Positions 28,287-36,956 of a DNA stretch of 64,000 nt are shown here, piece by piece. The notes beneath the pieces were generated by a model. It was not told where the DNA came from, searched no databases, and saw only the letters and a list, made by a program, of their open reading frames with translations. Position 1 is the first letter of the stretch. Every line of letters begins with the position of its first letter. The DNA lies in assembly GCA_039024895.1 (NCBI GenBank), contig JBCCPJ010000009.1, positions 1 to 64,000 of the forward strand. Reading direction: 5' to 3'. This DNA is from JAJDOD01 sp039024895 (GTDB lineage Bacteria; Pseudomonadota; Alphaproteobacteria; Rhodobacterales; Rhodobacteraceae). A program made the position numbers and the translations under genes.

Positions 28287-28309
28287 GTTGGCCCTTCGAC
28301 AGGACCAAC
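28287..28309. terminator. Candidate hairpin between convergent genes
   Basis: GTTGG/CCAAC plus CCT/AGG, separated by one C-A mismatch, make an 8-bp stem with a 5-base loop, placed between the ends of the MFS gene and the convergent SYLF lipoprotein gene. No clear T-run is seen. Confidence 0.35.
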
Positions 28310-28342
28310 CATAGCAAAAAGCGCAGAGGCGAAGCTCCAGCC

Positions 28343-28900
28343 CTACGGTATTATCCGAGTGTATTTCGTGCCCTCTACGGACGCACCAGCCAAAAGGCCT
28401 GCCTGGCCGAAGACGACTGCAATCACCGGGTCAAGAACCGTTGTTGTCTCGGCTGACAGGTTTCCGCCCCGATCATTCACCGCGTATTCGATATCCGCAC
28501 CAGCCGCCCAGCCTGATGATGTCCGGAACTCCGACAGGGCTTCTTCAGTCATAAAATACAGCACGTGGGCATATTGCTGCGCGCCAATCTGGAAGCCTAC
28601 ACTGGCCTGGCTCGCCGAGTAGTAATCGACTGAAATGTCACCGATCCGAAGCGCACCGCGCCCATAGGCACCGCCAAACCCGAAGCTGGCTTCTGTGATG
28701 AGCGGCATCACCAACATGCCTACGGACTTGTCGCGCAGATCGCGCGTTCCGGGATAATTGCTGTCGAGAAAGGCCAGCGTCGCATCTACGCGGCCATCGA
28801 GCTTGGCCGCACCGTCACTGCCGACGCCATTGCCACAGGCGGAAAGCGCAAGAAGCGCGGAGGAACCGATCACAAACGATCGGCGAGGAAGACGTGTCAT
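28343..28900 (-). CDS. SYLF-domain lipoprotein
   Basis: The 185-residue product has a lipoprotein signal (LPRRSFVIGSSALLALSAC; lipobox LSAC with Cys22) that also carries a twin arginine. The mature part is a SYLF/Ysc84-like lipid-binding domain (GMLVMPLITEASFGFGGAYG, DYYSASQASVGFQIGAQ, VDLD-type ending in FGQAGLLAGASVEGTKYTRI). Bacterial members are envelope proteins of unclear role. I use the ATG at 28900 because it gives a short n-region; the frame is open 42 bases upstream. Confidence 0.83.
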   Translation of the reverse strand: MTRLPRRSFVIGSSALLALSACGNGVGSDGAAKLDGRVDATLAFLDSNYPGTRDLRDKSVGMLVMPLITEASFGFGGAYGRGALRIGDISVDYYSASQASVGFQIGAQQYAHVLYFMTEEALSEFRTSSGWAAGADIEYAVNDRGGNLSAETTTVLDPVIAVVFGQAGLLAGASVEGTKYTRIIP

Positions 28901-29013
28901 GGGTCTGCCCTTTGTTGGAACCTCAGAGATCGGTCTTTTCAACCGTTATGCGCTAAGTATAGGGGGTGCGGCAGTGAGAGTCACCCATTGTTGTGTCTTC
29001 TTTGGGCCAATCT

Positions 29014-29676
29014 TCAGATTGTGATCTTGTGCTGCTCCAGAACCTTCAGGGACGTCTTGATTACCTTGGCGCGCTTAACGCGCTCCCCGAACTCCCAGCC
29101 AACGATGGAATTGTCCTCCGAACGTTCCTCGCCATAGGCGTAACGGAGATCTTCAAGCGCATGACGTGCGTCGACAGCCCATGTCGAGGTATCCTTGTTG
29201 GTCTTTCCGTCAAACTCCCGCTTCAACGCTTTTTTGTGCAAGGTCGTCGGCCAAAAGCTACTGTCCGGATCCTTGGCGGCATCGATCAGGATTGCCCCGA
29301 GAAAGGTGTTAATGGCTGCAATCATCAGTGAACTCGCGGTTGACTTTTGCGCCTTGAGTGCCGCCGCGATTTCCTCCGGCGTGCCTGTTTGGTCGGTCGT
29401 GAACTCGAACGGCAGATGTTCAAGAATGTTGAGGGAAAGCCAGGCGGAGAAATAGCCGCCGGCGAAAACAACCGCGAGCGGGAAGGCGCGCCACGCGACC
29501 AAAAGATACGTAGCGACAACCGGATTTGTCCTAACCATCGATGTGCCCGCCAACGTCATAAAAAACGCCAGCGCAAGGACCAACAGCCCGAATACCAACG
29601 CCTCGTCGGTGAGCGTCGTGAAGTACAGCATGATGCCCGCAATGCTCGACAGAAAGATCAGCGCCGTGTTTGCCAT
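29014..29676 (-). CDS. Membrane protein of unknown function, second gene of a two-gene cassette
   Basis: A 220-residue protein I do not recognise. Four hydrophobic segments occupy roughly residues 5-22, 26-45, 55-85 and 115-132, followed by an 85-residue charged C-terminal tail (KKALKREFDGKTNKDTST and RHALEDLRYAYGEE) likely cytoplasmic. It begins 3 bases after the stop of the 29680-30114 gene, so the two are coupled. The topology (helices followed by a soluble tail) is reminiscent of effector-like membrane proteins, but no motif supports a specific role. Confidence 0.7.
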   Translation of the reverse strand: MANTALIFLSSIAGIMLYFTTLTDEALVFGLLVLALAFFMTLAGTSMVRTNPVVATYLLVAWRAFPLAVVFAGGYFSAWLSLNILEHLPFEFTTDQTGTPEEIAAALKAQKSTASSLMIAAINTFLGAILIDAAKDPDSSFWPTTLHKKALKREFDGKTNKDTSTWAVDARHALEDLRYAYGEERSEDNSIVGWEFGERVKRAKVIKTSLKVLEQHKITI

Positions 29677-29679
29677 CGC

Positions 29680-30114
29680 TCAAGGTCTGTCGATGTCATT
29701 GCCGTTCTTGTCAAAATAATGCGGCGGAGAGTGCCGGCATTTGAAATGGAGCGGACGCCCTGGACGTTTCACAGCGTCGATTTCCTTCTGCGGCGGGTCA
29801 CCATATTCGCAGAGCGCACCGGCCTGCATCATCAGTTGATTGAGCTGCTGGTTGAGTGCAACCGGATCAATATCGTCCGACCTATGCCGCACTGGACCGT
29901 ACCTTTCGGTGAAGCCACCCCTCAGGTCACGCAGCGGCGCACCACCGCGTTGACCCTGGCCTTGTCCACGTCCGCCTCTTGGGCCTGAAAAGCCATCATC
30001 AATCTCGACGGCATCGAGTTTCTCGATGGCCCGCGCAATTGCACTCTCTAGATCACCATAGGCATCCTCCGTGACGGTAATGCCCCCCGAAGTCTTAAAT
30101 GGAACGCGCGCCAT
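29680..30114 (-). CDS. Protein of unknown function, first gene of a two-gene cassette
   Basis: A 144-residue protein with no recognised domain. Residues 1-40 form a folded-looking segment (SGGITVTEDAYGDLESAIARA), residues 42-65 are a Gly/Arg/Gln-rich linker (GGRGQGQGQRGG), and the C-terminus carries Cys and His (ALCEYGDPP; HFKCRHSPPHYFDKNGND) that could bind a metal. The downstream membrane-protein gene starts 3 bases after its stop. Confidence 0.65.
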   Translation of the reverse strand: MARVPFKTSGGITVTEDAYGDLESAIARAIEKLDAVEIDDGFSGPRGGRGQGQGQRGGAPLRDLRGGFTERYGPVRHRSDDIDPVALNQQLNQLMMQAGALCEYGDPPQKEIDAVKRPGRPLHFKCRHSPPHYFDKNGNDIDRP

Positions 30115-30155
30115 AACTCTCCCCTAAAAGTTCAAACTTTGGCGGCTTTTGCAGC

Positions 30156-31382
30156 TCAGTCAAGCCGTGCCGCGCGGACCCAAGCCACCAGCGCTGCCCG
30201 TTCCTCATCGGTCATGTAGGTTAGATTACCCGGCGGCATGGCATGGCTGTAGCCCGATTGCATGGCGATGGTCTCCGCATTCCGCGCGATATCGCCGACC
30301 GTTTCAAGATGCACGCCTTTCGGCGCCCAATACATGCCCGCCCAAGCCGGTTCGCGCGCATGGCACATGGCACAGCGGGTCAGCACGATTTCCTCGGCTT
30401 GCTCAAACTCGGCTACTTCGATGTAGCGCGTTTCCATTGGCGTCAGAGCGCGCGCCTCTGCGGCCTCATAGCTATTGCTGAGCGGCGCCATGGAGAGGCC
30501 GATGATGGCCAGAAACAGGATCGCCGTCACCGCCCATGTCCACCATTGATAACCCCCACGGCTGTGCATCGTGTTGAAGAAATGCCGGATCGTGACCCCC
30601 ATCAGGAACACCAGCGCTGCAATCAGCCAATTCCATTCAGTAGCGAAAGCCAGCGGGTAATGGTTTGACAGCATGAGAAAAATAACAGGCAAAGTCAGAT
30701 AGTTGTTATGGGTCGAGCGCAGTTTGGCAATCTTCCCGTATTTGGCATCCGGCGTCCGTCCGGCCTTGAGATCCGCCACCACAATCCGCTGGTTAGGGAT
30801 AATGATATGGGCCACATTGGCCGTCATGATCGTCGCCGTGAAAGCCCCGAGATGCAAAAGCGCCGCACGGCCCGAAAACACCTGATCGTACCCCCAGGCC
30901 ATGGCCACCAGGACGATGAACAGCAAAATCATGAGTACGGTGGGGTGCTCACCCAGCGGCGATTTGCACAGCTGGTCGTAAATCACCCAGCCCACCAGGA
31001 GGGAACCGCCGGAAATCAAAATCCCTTGCCACAAAGAGATGTCGCTCTTCGACGGATCAAGCAGATATAACTCGCCCCCTGCCCAGTAGAGCACCATTAA
31101 CAGGGCGGCACCGGACAGCCAGGTCGCATAGCTCTCCCATTTGAACCACGTCAGGTGCTCCGGCATCTCGGATGGGGCCACGAGGTACTTCTGGATATGA
31201 TAGAAACCACCCCCGTGCACTTGCCATTCTTCGCCATCAGCGGGACCCTGGATATTTCGATTAAGTCCGAGGTCCAGAGCAATGAAATAAAACGAAGATC
31301 CGATCCAGGCGATGGCGGTGATCACATGGAGCCAGCGGAAGGCAAACTCAGCCCAGGACCAAAGGATGGCAAGATCGTACAT
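30156..31382 (-). CDS. puuD: Urate hydroxylase PuuD (membrane urate oxidase with cytochrome c domain)
   Basis: A 408-residue protein with eight or so membrane helices (residues 1-290; HVITAIAWIGSSFYFIALD near the start) and a C-terminal cytochrome c domain with the haem motif CAMCH at residues 337-341 and a Met ligand region SHAMPPGNLTYM. PuuD oxidises urate to 5-hydroxyisourate, passing electrons to the respiratory chain, so the haem domain should face the periplasm. I start at the ATG at 31382. It is followed upstream on the same strand by the lipoate-ligase-like gene and uraH, the next pathway step. Confidence 0.94.
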   Translation of the reverse strand: MYDLAILWSWAEFAFRWLHVITAIAWIGSSFYFIALDLGLNRNIQGPADGEEWQVHGGGFYHIQKYLVAPSEMPEHLTWFKWESYATWLSGAALLMVLYWAGGELYLLDPSKSDISLWQGILISGGSLLVGWVIYDQLCKSPLGEHPTVLMILLFIVLVAMAWGYDQVFSGRAALLHLGAFTATIMTANVAHIIIPNQRIVVADLKAGRTPDAKYGKIAKLRSTHNNYLTLPVIFLMLSNHYPLAFATEWNWLIAALVFLMGVTIRHFFNTMHSRGGYQWWTWAVTAILFLAIIGLSMAPLSNSYEAAEARALTPMETRYIEVAEFEQAEEIVLTRCAMCHAREPAWAGMYWAPKGVHLETVGDIARNAETIAMQSGYSHAMPPGNLTYMTDEERAALVAWVRAARLD

Positions 31383-31432
31383 GCCTCTTATCTGACGGGA
31401 GGCGCAGGTGATTTGCAAGGGTCGGCGATCCG

Positions 31433-32131
31433 CTAAATTGCCGCGCCAAAAGAACCTTTTTCCGTTCTGATCTGTTCAAACCCCGCCACCAGCCGGTCCA
31501 GAAAAACTTCTCTTGAAAGCCGCTCCGGCAACCCCGTATGGGCGGCGTCCACGATAACGCGCGCTTCACCGAGATGGGCGAGCAACCTATTGATCGCCGA
31601 AATTGCCGGGGCGGATGGCGCATCCATCAGCATCAGTGCATGGGCCAAAACGGTATGGCTGGATTTGTCCGCGCGACACGGACGAAACCGCAGCGCCGTA
31701 CCCGCAAACTTGCGCCCAAACCACTGCACATTATAGGCGCCGTCGCAAAAGGCACCGTCTTGCCATCCCACCGTTGCTCCGTCGCCGAGAGCCTGCTTGA
31801 TCGGGTCGCATAAACGCGCGTAGGCCGCTGGAATATCAAACGCGCCACCGCTCTCAAAAGTATAGATATGGGTCACGTTCAGAATGCCGCGCCCCTGGGG
31901 CGTCGCATCCCCGCCTGTGGCGCGCACATGCACCGGCCAGCCCGCCGCTTCCAGCAATTCCTGCGCCGACGCGAACTGGGGGTTCGCTGCCAATTTCTTC
32001 GGCACAACAAGGCTTTGCGAGCCTTCCCACACCTTCAGAAAGTATTTGTCGGGCTGCCGCGCCACCTCTTCGAATAGCCGTGTCTCCCAAGCGAGCGCAG
32101 CGCCCGTATCGAGCGTGTCAATCGCAGTCAT
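31433..32131 (-). CDS. Lipoate-protein ligase A-like protein in the urate cluster
   Basis: The 232-residue product resembles the LplA/LipB ligase fold: LKVWEGSQSLVV, then VRATGGDATPQGRGILNVT in the position of the RxTGGG substrate loop, and GAYNVQWFGRKFAGTALR, where Lys141 matches the invariant lysine of GxKIxGxA in lipoate and octanoyl ligases. It is shorter than full LplA and lacks its accessory domain. Its place between puuD and uraH, 9 bases after uraH ends, ties it to purine catabolism by position only. It could modify a carrier such as GcvH or have been repurposed. Confidence 0.65.
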   Translation of the reverse strand: MTAIDTLDTGAALAWETRLFEEVARQPDKYFLKVWEGSQSLVVPKKLAANPQFASAQELLEAAGWPVHVRATGGDATPQGRGILNVTHIYTFESGGAFDIPAAYARLCDPIKQALGDGATVGWQDGAFCDGAYNVQWFGRKFAGTALRFRPCRADKSSHTVLAHALMLMDAPSAPAISAINRLLAHLGEARVIVDAAHTGLPERLSREVFLDRLVAGFEQIRTEKGSFGAAI

Positions 32132-32140
32132 GGCCAGTGC

Positions 32141-32494
32141 TCAGCTGCCACGATAGGTCGAGTACCCATAGGGCGAGAGGAGGAGCGGCACGTGGTAATG
32201 CGCCTCCTCGCTCATCCCGAACCGGATCGGCACCGTATCGAGAAAAAGCGGATCCGGCGCATCAAGACCCACACGTTTAAGGTACTCACCGGCGAAAAAC
32301 ACCAACTCATAGGTTCCCGCTTTGAACTTCTCCGCAGGCAAAATCGGCGCATCCGTGCGCCCATCGGCATTGGTAACCGTCTCCGCAATCTTCCGATGAC
32401 TGTTGCCAGAGACCCGGTAAAGCGCAATTTTTAGGCTATCCGCAGGACAGCCCCGTGCCGTGTCGAGCACATGGGTGGTCAAAAAACCGGCCAT
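32141..32494 (-). CDS. uraH: 5-hydroxyisourate hydrolase (transthyretin-like)
   Basis: The 117-residue product has the family ends: N-terminal LTTHVLDTARGCPA (with the catalytic His8) and C-terminal YGYSTYRGS. It hydrolyses 5-hydroxyisourate, the PuuD product, to OHCU. The ATG at 32494 gives the standard length; the frame is open further upstream, but that reaches the divergent promoter region shared with the puuE-uraD gene (98 bases). Confidence 0.95.
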   Translation of the reverse strand: MAGFLTTHVLDTARGCPADSLKIALYRVSGNSHRKIAETVTNADGRTDAPILPAEKFKAGTYELVFFAGEYLKRVGLDAPDPLFLDTVPIRFGMSEEAHYHVPLLLSPYGYSTYRGS

Positions 32495-32592
32495 TTCGGG
32501 TCCTCTCCAAAATCTTTTCCGAAAAGAATTGCAAATCCCGTCGAAGAATTTTGTTCTGGCCCAATGAACTCTGGAACGAGGCCGAAGACAAG

Positions 32593-33996
32593 ATGAATGC
32601 TCCCCGATACCCGCGCGATATGACCGGCTATGGTGCGACGCCGCCTGATCCGCAGTGGCCGGGCGGCGCACGGATCGCCGTACAGATCGTCGTGAATTAC
32701 GAAGAGGGTGGCGAGAACAACATCCTCCACGGGGACCCGGCCTCCGAGGCTTTCCTCTCTGAAATCGTTGGTGCTGCCGCTTGGCCAGGCCAACGCCATT
32801 GGAACATGGAAACTATCTATGAATATGGCGCGCGGGCCGGTTTCTGGCGCCTTCACCGAATGCTCAAATCCCTTCCGGTGACAGTCTACGGTGTCGCCAC
32901 CGCCTTGGCTCGGGCGCCCGAACAAGTCGCCGCCATGCGGGCCGCAAACTGGGAGATCGCAAGCCACGGGTTAAAATGGATCGAATACAAGGACATGGAC
33001 GCCGATGAAGAACGCGCTCAGATGGCCGAAGCCATCGCTCTTCATACGGAGGTGACCGGCAAACGCCCGCGCGGCTGGTATACCGGGCGCACCTCAATGA
33101 ACACGGTCCAGCTTGCGGCGGAGGAGGGCGGCTTTGCCTATGTCGCCGACAGCTACGCCGATGATCTGCCCTACTGGATCCGCGTCGGCGGGAAGGATCA
33201 GCTGATTGTACCCTACACGCTCGACGCCAATGACATGCGTTTCGCCACCCCCCAAGGCTTTAACGCGGGCGATCAGTTCGAAAGTTACCTGAAGGACACG
33301 TTCGACACGCTCTATGCGGAAGGGGGCCGCATGATGTCTATCGGCCTCCATTGCCGTCTTGTGGGGCGTCCGGGACGCGCGGCAGCGCTAAAGCGCGTGC
33401 TCGACCACATGAGCGGCCTGCATGGTGTCTGGTTCGCCACCCGCGAGCAAATCGCCGACCACTGGGCCGCAACACACCCGCCAAAGGAGGTGGAGCGCCC
33501 TTCTGAAATGACCAAGGATCGCTTCATCGAAGCGTTTTGCGGTGTTTTCGAGCATTCACCCTGGATCGCCGAGCGCGCCCATGGACTGGAGCTTGGCCCC
33601 ACCCACGACAGTGCAACGGGCGTCCATGCCGCATTGGCGCGTATGTTTCGTGCCGCCTCGGAAGACGAACGCCTCGGCGTTCTCCAGGCCCATCCCGATT
33701 TGGCGGGTAAACTTGCTGCAGCAAAAAGGTTAACCGATGCATCCACCGCCGAACAGGCCAGCGCGGGACTTGACGCGCTATTCGATAGTGAACGCGCCGA
33801 ATTCGAGGCGCTGAATACCGACTACACGAGAACTTTCGGGTTTCCCTTCATCATCGCCGTGCGAGATCACAACAAAGCTTCCATTCTAAAGGCATTCCGC
33901 GCGCGCCTTCAAAATGACCGCGAGACAGAGTTCAGCGAGGCTTGCCGCCAGGTTGAGCGCATCGCGGAGTTGCGGCTCAAGGACATGCTGGGATGA
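32593..33996 (+). CDS. Allantoinase (PuuE type) fused to OHCU decarboxylase (UraD)
   Basis: The 467-residue product is a natural fusion. Residues 1 to about 300 are a polysaccharide-deacetylase-like allantoinase (PuuE: VNYEEGGENNILHGD, EIASHGLKW, MSIGLHCRLVGRPGR). Residues about 305-465 are the UraD domain, with the signature HPDLAGK and catalytic His367. One polypeptide would therefore decarboxylate OHCU to (S)-allantoin and open the allantoin ring to allantoate. I use the ATG at 32593, giving MNAPRYPRDM as in stand-alone PuuE; the frame is open 138 bases upstream. It is coupled to allA by ATGA. Confidence 0.93.
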   Translation: MNAPRYPRDMTGYGATPPDPQWPGGARIAVQIVVNYEEGGENNILHGDPASEAFLSEIVGAAAWPGQRHWNMETIYEYGARAGFWRLHRMLKSLPVTVYGVATALARAPEQVAAMRAANWEIASHGLKWIEYKDMDADEERAQMAEAIALHTEVTGKRPRGWYTGRTSMNTVQLAAEEGGFAYVADSYADDLPYWIRVGGKDQLIVPYTLDANDMRFATPQGFNAGDQFESYLKDTFDTLYAEGGRMMSIGLHCRLVGRPGRAAALKRVLDHMSGLHGVWFATREQIADHWAATHPPKEVERPSEMTKDRFIEAFCGVFEHSPWIAERAHGLELGPTHDSATGVHAALARMFRAASEDERLGVLQAHPDLAGKLAAAKRLTDASTAEQASAGLDALFDSERAEFEALNTDYTRTFGFPFIIAVRDHNKASILKAFRARLQNDRETEFSEACRQVERIAELRLKDMLG

Positions 33997-34487
33997 CACG
34001 CGAGATCGCGGCAGAACGCTTAACAGCGCAGGCCTTCGCCCCCTATGGCGATGTGCTCGACTGCGAAGGCGCGCCCGACAAGATGATCAACGCGGGGCTT
34101 TGCGAGCGGTACCACGACCGCGCCACGCTAGATTTCGGCGATGGCCGCGCCGGGATCAGCCTGTTTCAAGCCGAGTTGCGCGCTTTGCCCTACAGCTTTT
34201 CCCTCTTAGAGCGTCATCCCGAAGGTAGCCAAGCGTTCCTGCCCATGAGCGCGGACCCGTTTCTGGTGATCGTGGCCGACGACGAAGGAGGACGTCCGTC
34301 CAAACCGCGCGCTTTTCTCACCGCGCCGGGGCAAGGGATCAATTTCCACCGTGGCACATGGCACGGCGTCCTCACGCCGCTCTGTGGCCCCGGTTTGTTC
34401 GCTGTGATCGACCGAATAGGCGATGGCGCAAACCTGGAAGAGTTTGAGTTTGACGCGCCTTGGACCGCCAAAGCAGTTGCGCCTTAA
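33993..34487 (+). CDS. allA: Ureidoglycolate lyase
   Basis: The 164-residue product matches AllA: LTAQAFAPYGDVLD at the N-terminus, LERHPEGSQAFLPM (residues 70-83) and NFHRGTWHGVLTPL. It splits (S)-ureidoglycolate to glyoxylate and urea, the last step of the pathway. Its ATG overlaps the stop of the fusion gene. Allantoate amidohydrolase, the step between, is not in the window. Confidence 0.93.
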   Translation: MTREIAAERLTAQAFAPYGDVLDCEGAPDKMINAGLCERYHDRATLDFGDGRAGISLFQAELRALPYSFSLLERHPEGSQAFLPMSADPFLVIVADDEGGRPSKPRAFLTAPGQGINFHRGTWHGVLTPLCGPGLFAVIDRIGDGANLEEFEFDAPWTAKAVAP

Positions 34488-34569
34488 CCCATGCTCATTT
34501 CAATGGCCCAAGTTCGCCGCAAGGGTCTGATGGCTGGCCGCCAGCGGGTCAGCGCTTAAGCCCTCGATG

Positions 34570-35415
34570 TCAAAGCGTCAGCGGCATCTGTCGGTTGACG
34601 TCCTTGTAAAGCAGGTACCGGAACCTCTCCGGTCCGCCTTCGTAGCAAGCTTGCGGGCAAAACGCGCGGAGCCACATGAAATCGCCTGCTTCAACCTCGA
34701 TCCAGTCGTCATTCAAGCGATACACCGCCTTGCCTTCCAACACGTAGATCCCGTGCTCCATCACGTGGGTCTCGGCAAAAGGAATGGTGCCGCCTGCTTC
34801 AAACGTGACGATATTCACGTGCATATCGTGCCGCAGATCGGAGGGGTCAACAAAGCGCGTGGTTTTCCAGAGCCCACGGCTCTCCGCCATAATCTCCGGC
34901 GTGATCATCTGCTCATTGGTCACGAAAGGGGGCGGCGTTTCGACACCCTCCACGCGCTGGTAGTGCTTCCGGATCCAGTGAAAATAAACCGGTTCGCTAT
35001 CAAGATTGCGGAACGACCACGGCATGCCCGGCGGCAAATAAGCATAACTGCCCGGAGTAAGGCGTTGACTATTGCCGTCATAGCTGACGATCCCCGACCC
35101 CTGCATGACAAAGATGACCGCCTCGGCATTTGGGTCGTCTTCGGGCCGATCGGACCCGCCACCCGGGCCAACTTCCATCGCCACCTGACTAAAGGTCTCG
35201 GCGAACCCGGACATGGGACGCGCCAAAACCCAACCCCGCGTGGCCTCCCAATGGGGGAAGTAGTTGCAGGTAATATCCTTAGACGCGCGCTTCGGAATGA
35301 ACGCGTATGCCTCCTTGAAGACGGCGCGGTCGGTCACCAGCGTCTTGGGATCGGGCTTGCCGCCCTTCAAAACAGTATATCGCGGCGCCGCCTCTATGCG
35401 GCTTTCATTATTCAT
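34570..35415 (-). CDS. allE: (S)-ureidoglycine aminohydrolase (bicupin)
   Basis: The 281-residue product contains two cupin domains (about residues 60-140 and 185-270), the second with ETHVMEHGIYVLEGKA, the metal site region expected for UGHY/YlbA. It releases ammonia from ureidoglycine to give ureidoglycolate, the AllA substrate. It converges on allA but is on the minus strand 29 bases after trpE, with AAGGAAG before its ATG, so it may be transcribed with trpE instead of with the other purine genes. Confidence 0.92.
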   Translation of the reverse strand: MNNESRIEAAPRYTVLKGGKPDPKTLVTDRAVFKEAYAFIPKRASKDITCNYFPHWEATRGWVLARPMSGFAETFSQVAMEVGPGGGSDRPEDDPNAEAVIFVMQGSGIVSYDGNSQRLTPGSYAYLPPGMPWSFRNLDSEPVYFHWIRKHYQRVEGVETPPPFVTNEQMITPEIMAESRGLWKTTRFVDPSDLRHDMHVNIVTFEAGGTIPFAETHVMEHGIYVLEGKAVYRLNDDWIEVEAGDFMWLRAFCPQACYEGGPERFRYLLYKDVNRQMPLTL

Positions 35416-35444
35416 GTCTTCTTCCTTGCGAAAAACCGTCGAAC

Positions 35445-36956
35445 TTAACGGTTTCCATCCCGGGCGAACCGTCCGGCTTCCTCGGCTGCTTGTCTGAGCG
35501 CCTTGGATTTATTGACGGTTTCTTCCCATTCGGCCTCTGCGTCGCTGTCCCAGACCACGCCGCCACCAGCTTGTATATACAGCTTTTTGTCCTTCAGCAC
35601 AGCGGTTCTGAGCGCGATGCACATATCCATATCGCCACCGGCGCTAAAATACCCTACGCCACCACCGTAAACACCGCGTTTCTCAGGCTCGAGCTCATCA
35701 ATAATCTCCATTGCCCGGACTTTAGGCGCTCCGGAAACCGTTCCAGCGGGCAATCCGGCCAAAAGGGCCGACAGCGCGTCGTGGTCTTCGGACAAGGTGC
35801 CGACCACATTCGAGACGATATGCATGACATGGCTGTAATGCTCGATCACGAATTCTTCCGTTGGATGCACGGTGCCAATCTGCGCCACACGGCCCACATC
35901 ATTGCGGCCAAGATCAAGAAGCATCAAATGCTCGGCGCATTCCTTTTCATCCCCGAGAAGGTCAGCTTCGAGCGCGCGATCTTCCTCTGGCGTCGTCCCA
36001 CGTTTGCGGGTGCCCGCGATGGGACGGATAGTGACTTCCTCATCAAACACGCGCACCAGTATTTCAGGGGACGCGCCGATGACCTGAAAGCCGCCAAAGT
36101 CGAAATGGAACATGAAAGGCGAGGGGTTCGTTCGCCGCAGCGCCCGGTAGAGTGAAAACGGCGGTGCCGTGAATGACTGCGTCCAGCGCTGCGACGGGAC
36201 CACCTGAAAAATATCGCCCGCCGCAATATACTCGCGCGCCTTTTCAACGGCCGCTTTATAGTCCTCTTTGGCGAAGTTGGACACCGGGTCCGCGAGCGGC
36301 GCATCCTCGCCAAAATCCCGCGCCGCTTCCGGCAGACCGCGTTCCAGATCGCGCACCGCATCCATGACCCGTTCCGCCGCCTGGGCGTAGGCTGCCTTGG
36401 CCGACAGCCCGGAGGATACCCAAGCGGGCGAGACCACGATCACCTCGCCCTTGACCCCATCAAGAACGGCGATCACCGATGGCCGGAGGAGGATCGCATC
36501 CGGCAATCCAATGGGGTCGGGATTAATGTCAGGCAGATGCTCGACCAGGCGGATCATGTCGTAGCCAAGATAGCCGAACAGCCCTGCAGAAGCGCCGGGG
36601 AGGTCCACCGGCAGGGTAATCCGGCTTTCCTCGATCAATGCACGGAGTGATGTGAGCGGGTCGCTCGTTTCCTCGACAAAACTGTCGCGATCAAAGCGCG
36701 CATGACGGTTGAGCCGGGCCGTTTTGCCGTGGCATTCCCAAACAAGGTCGGGCTTCATCCCAACAATCGAGTAGCGTCCGCGCACTTCGCCACCGGTAAC
36801 ACTCTCCAGGATGAAACTGTCCGCCTGCGCGCCCGTCAGCTTCAGTTTCAGCGAGACCGGCGTGTCGAGATCGGCTGCAAGGCGCGCATAGACGATTTGG
36901 TTTTCGCCTGCCGCATAGCCTTTTGCGAAAACCTCATATGAGGGATCGAGTGCCAT
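35445..36956 (-). CDS. trpE: Anthranilate synthase component I
   Basis: The 503-residue product has the TrpE N-terminal regulatory domain (LESVTGGEVRGRYSIVG) and the chorismate-binding domain (FQVVPSQRW, IAGTRKRG, DLGRNDVGRVAQ, GTVSGAPKVRAMEII, GGVGYFSAGGDMD). It converts chorismate and glutamine/ammonia to anthranilate. TrpG, D and C are not next to it. The ATG at 36956 overlaps the stop of the upstream foldase gene by one base (TGATG); a GTG one codon earlier is also possible. Confidence 0.95.
   Translation of the reverse strand: MALDPSYEVFAKGYAAGENQIVYARLAADLDTPVSLKLKLTGAQADSFILESVTGGEVRGRYSIVGMKPDLVWECHGKTARLNRHARFDRDSFVEETSDPLTSLRALIEESRITLPVDLPGASAGLFGYLGYDMIRLVEHLPDINPDPIGLPDAILLRPSVIAVLDGVKGEVIVVSPAWVSSGLSAKAAYAQAAERVMDAVRDLERGLPEAARDFGEDAPLADPVSNFAKEDYKAAVEKAREYIAAGDIFQVVPSQRWTQSFTAPPFSLYRALRRTNPSPFMFHFDFGGFQVIGASPEILVRVFDEEVTIRPIAGTRKRGTTPEEDRALEADLLGDEKECAEHLMLLDLGRNDVGRVAQIGTVHPTEEFVIEHYSHVMHIVSNVVGTLSEDHDALSALLAGLPAGTVSGAPKVRAMEIIDELEPEKRGVYGGGVGYFSAGGDMDMCIALRTAVLKDKKLYIQAGGGVVWDSDAEAEWEETVNKSKALRQAAEEAGRFARDGNR

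Noticed and set aside
34567..35448. 293-codon plus-strand frame antisense to allE
   Set aside because: It covers the same DNA as the well-supported bicupin gene; no ribosome-binding site.
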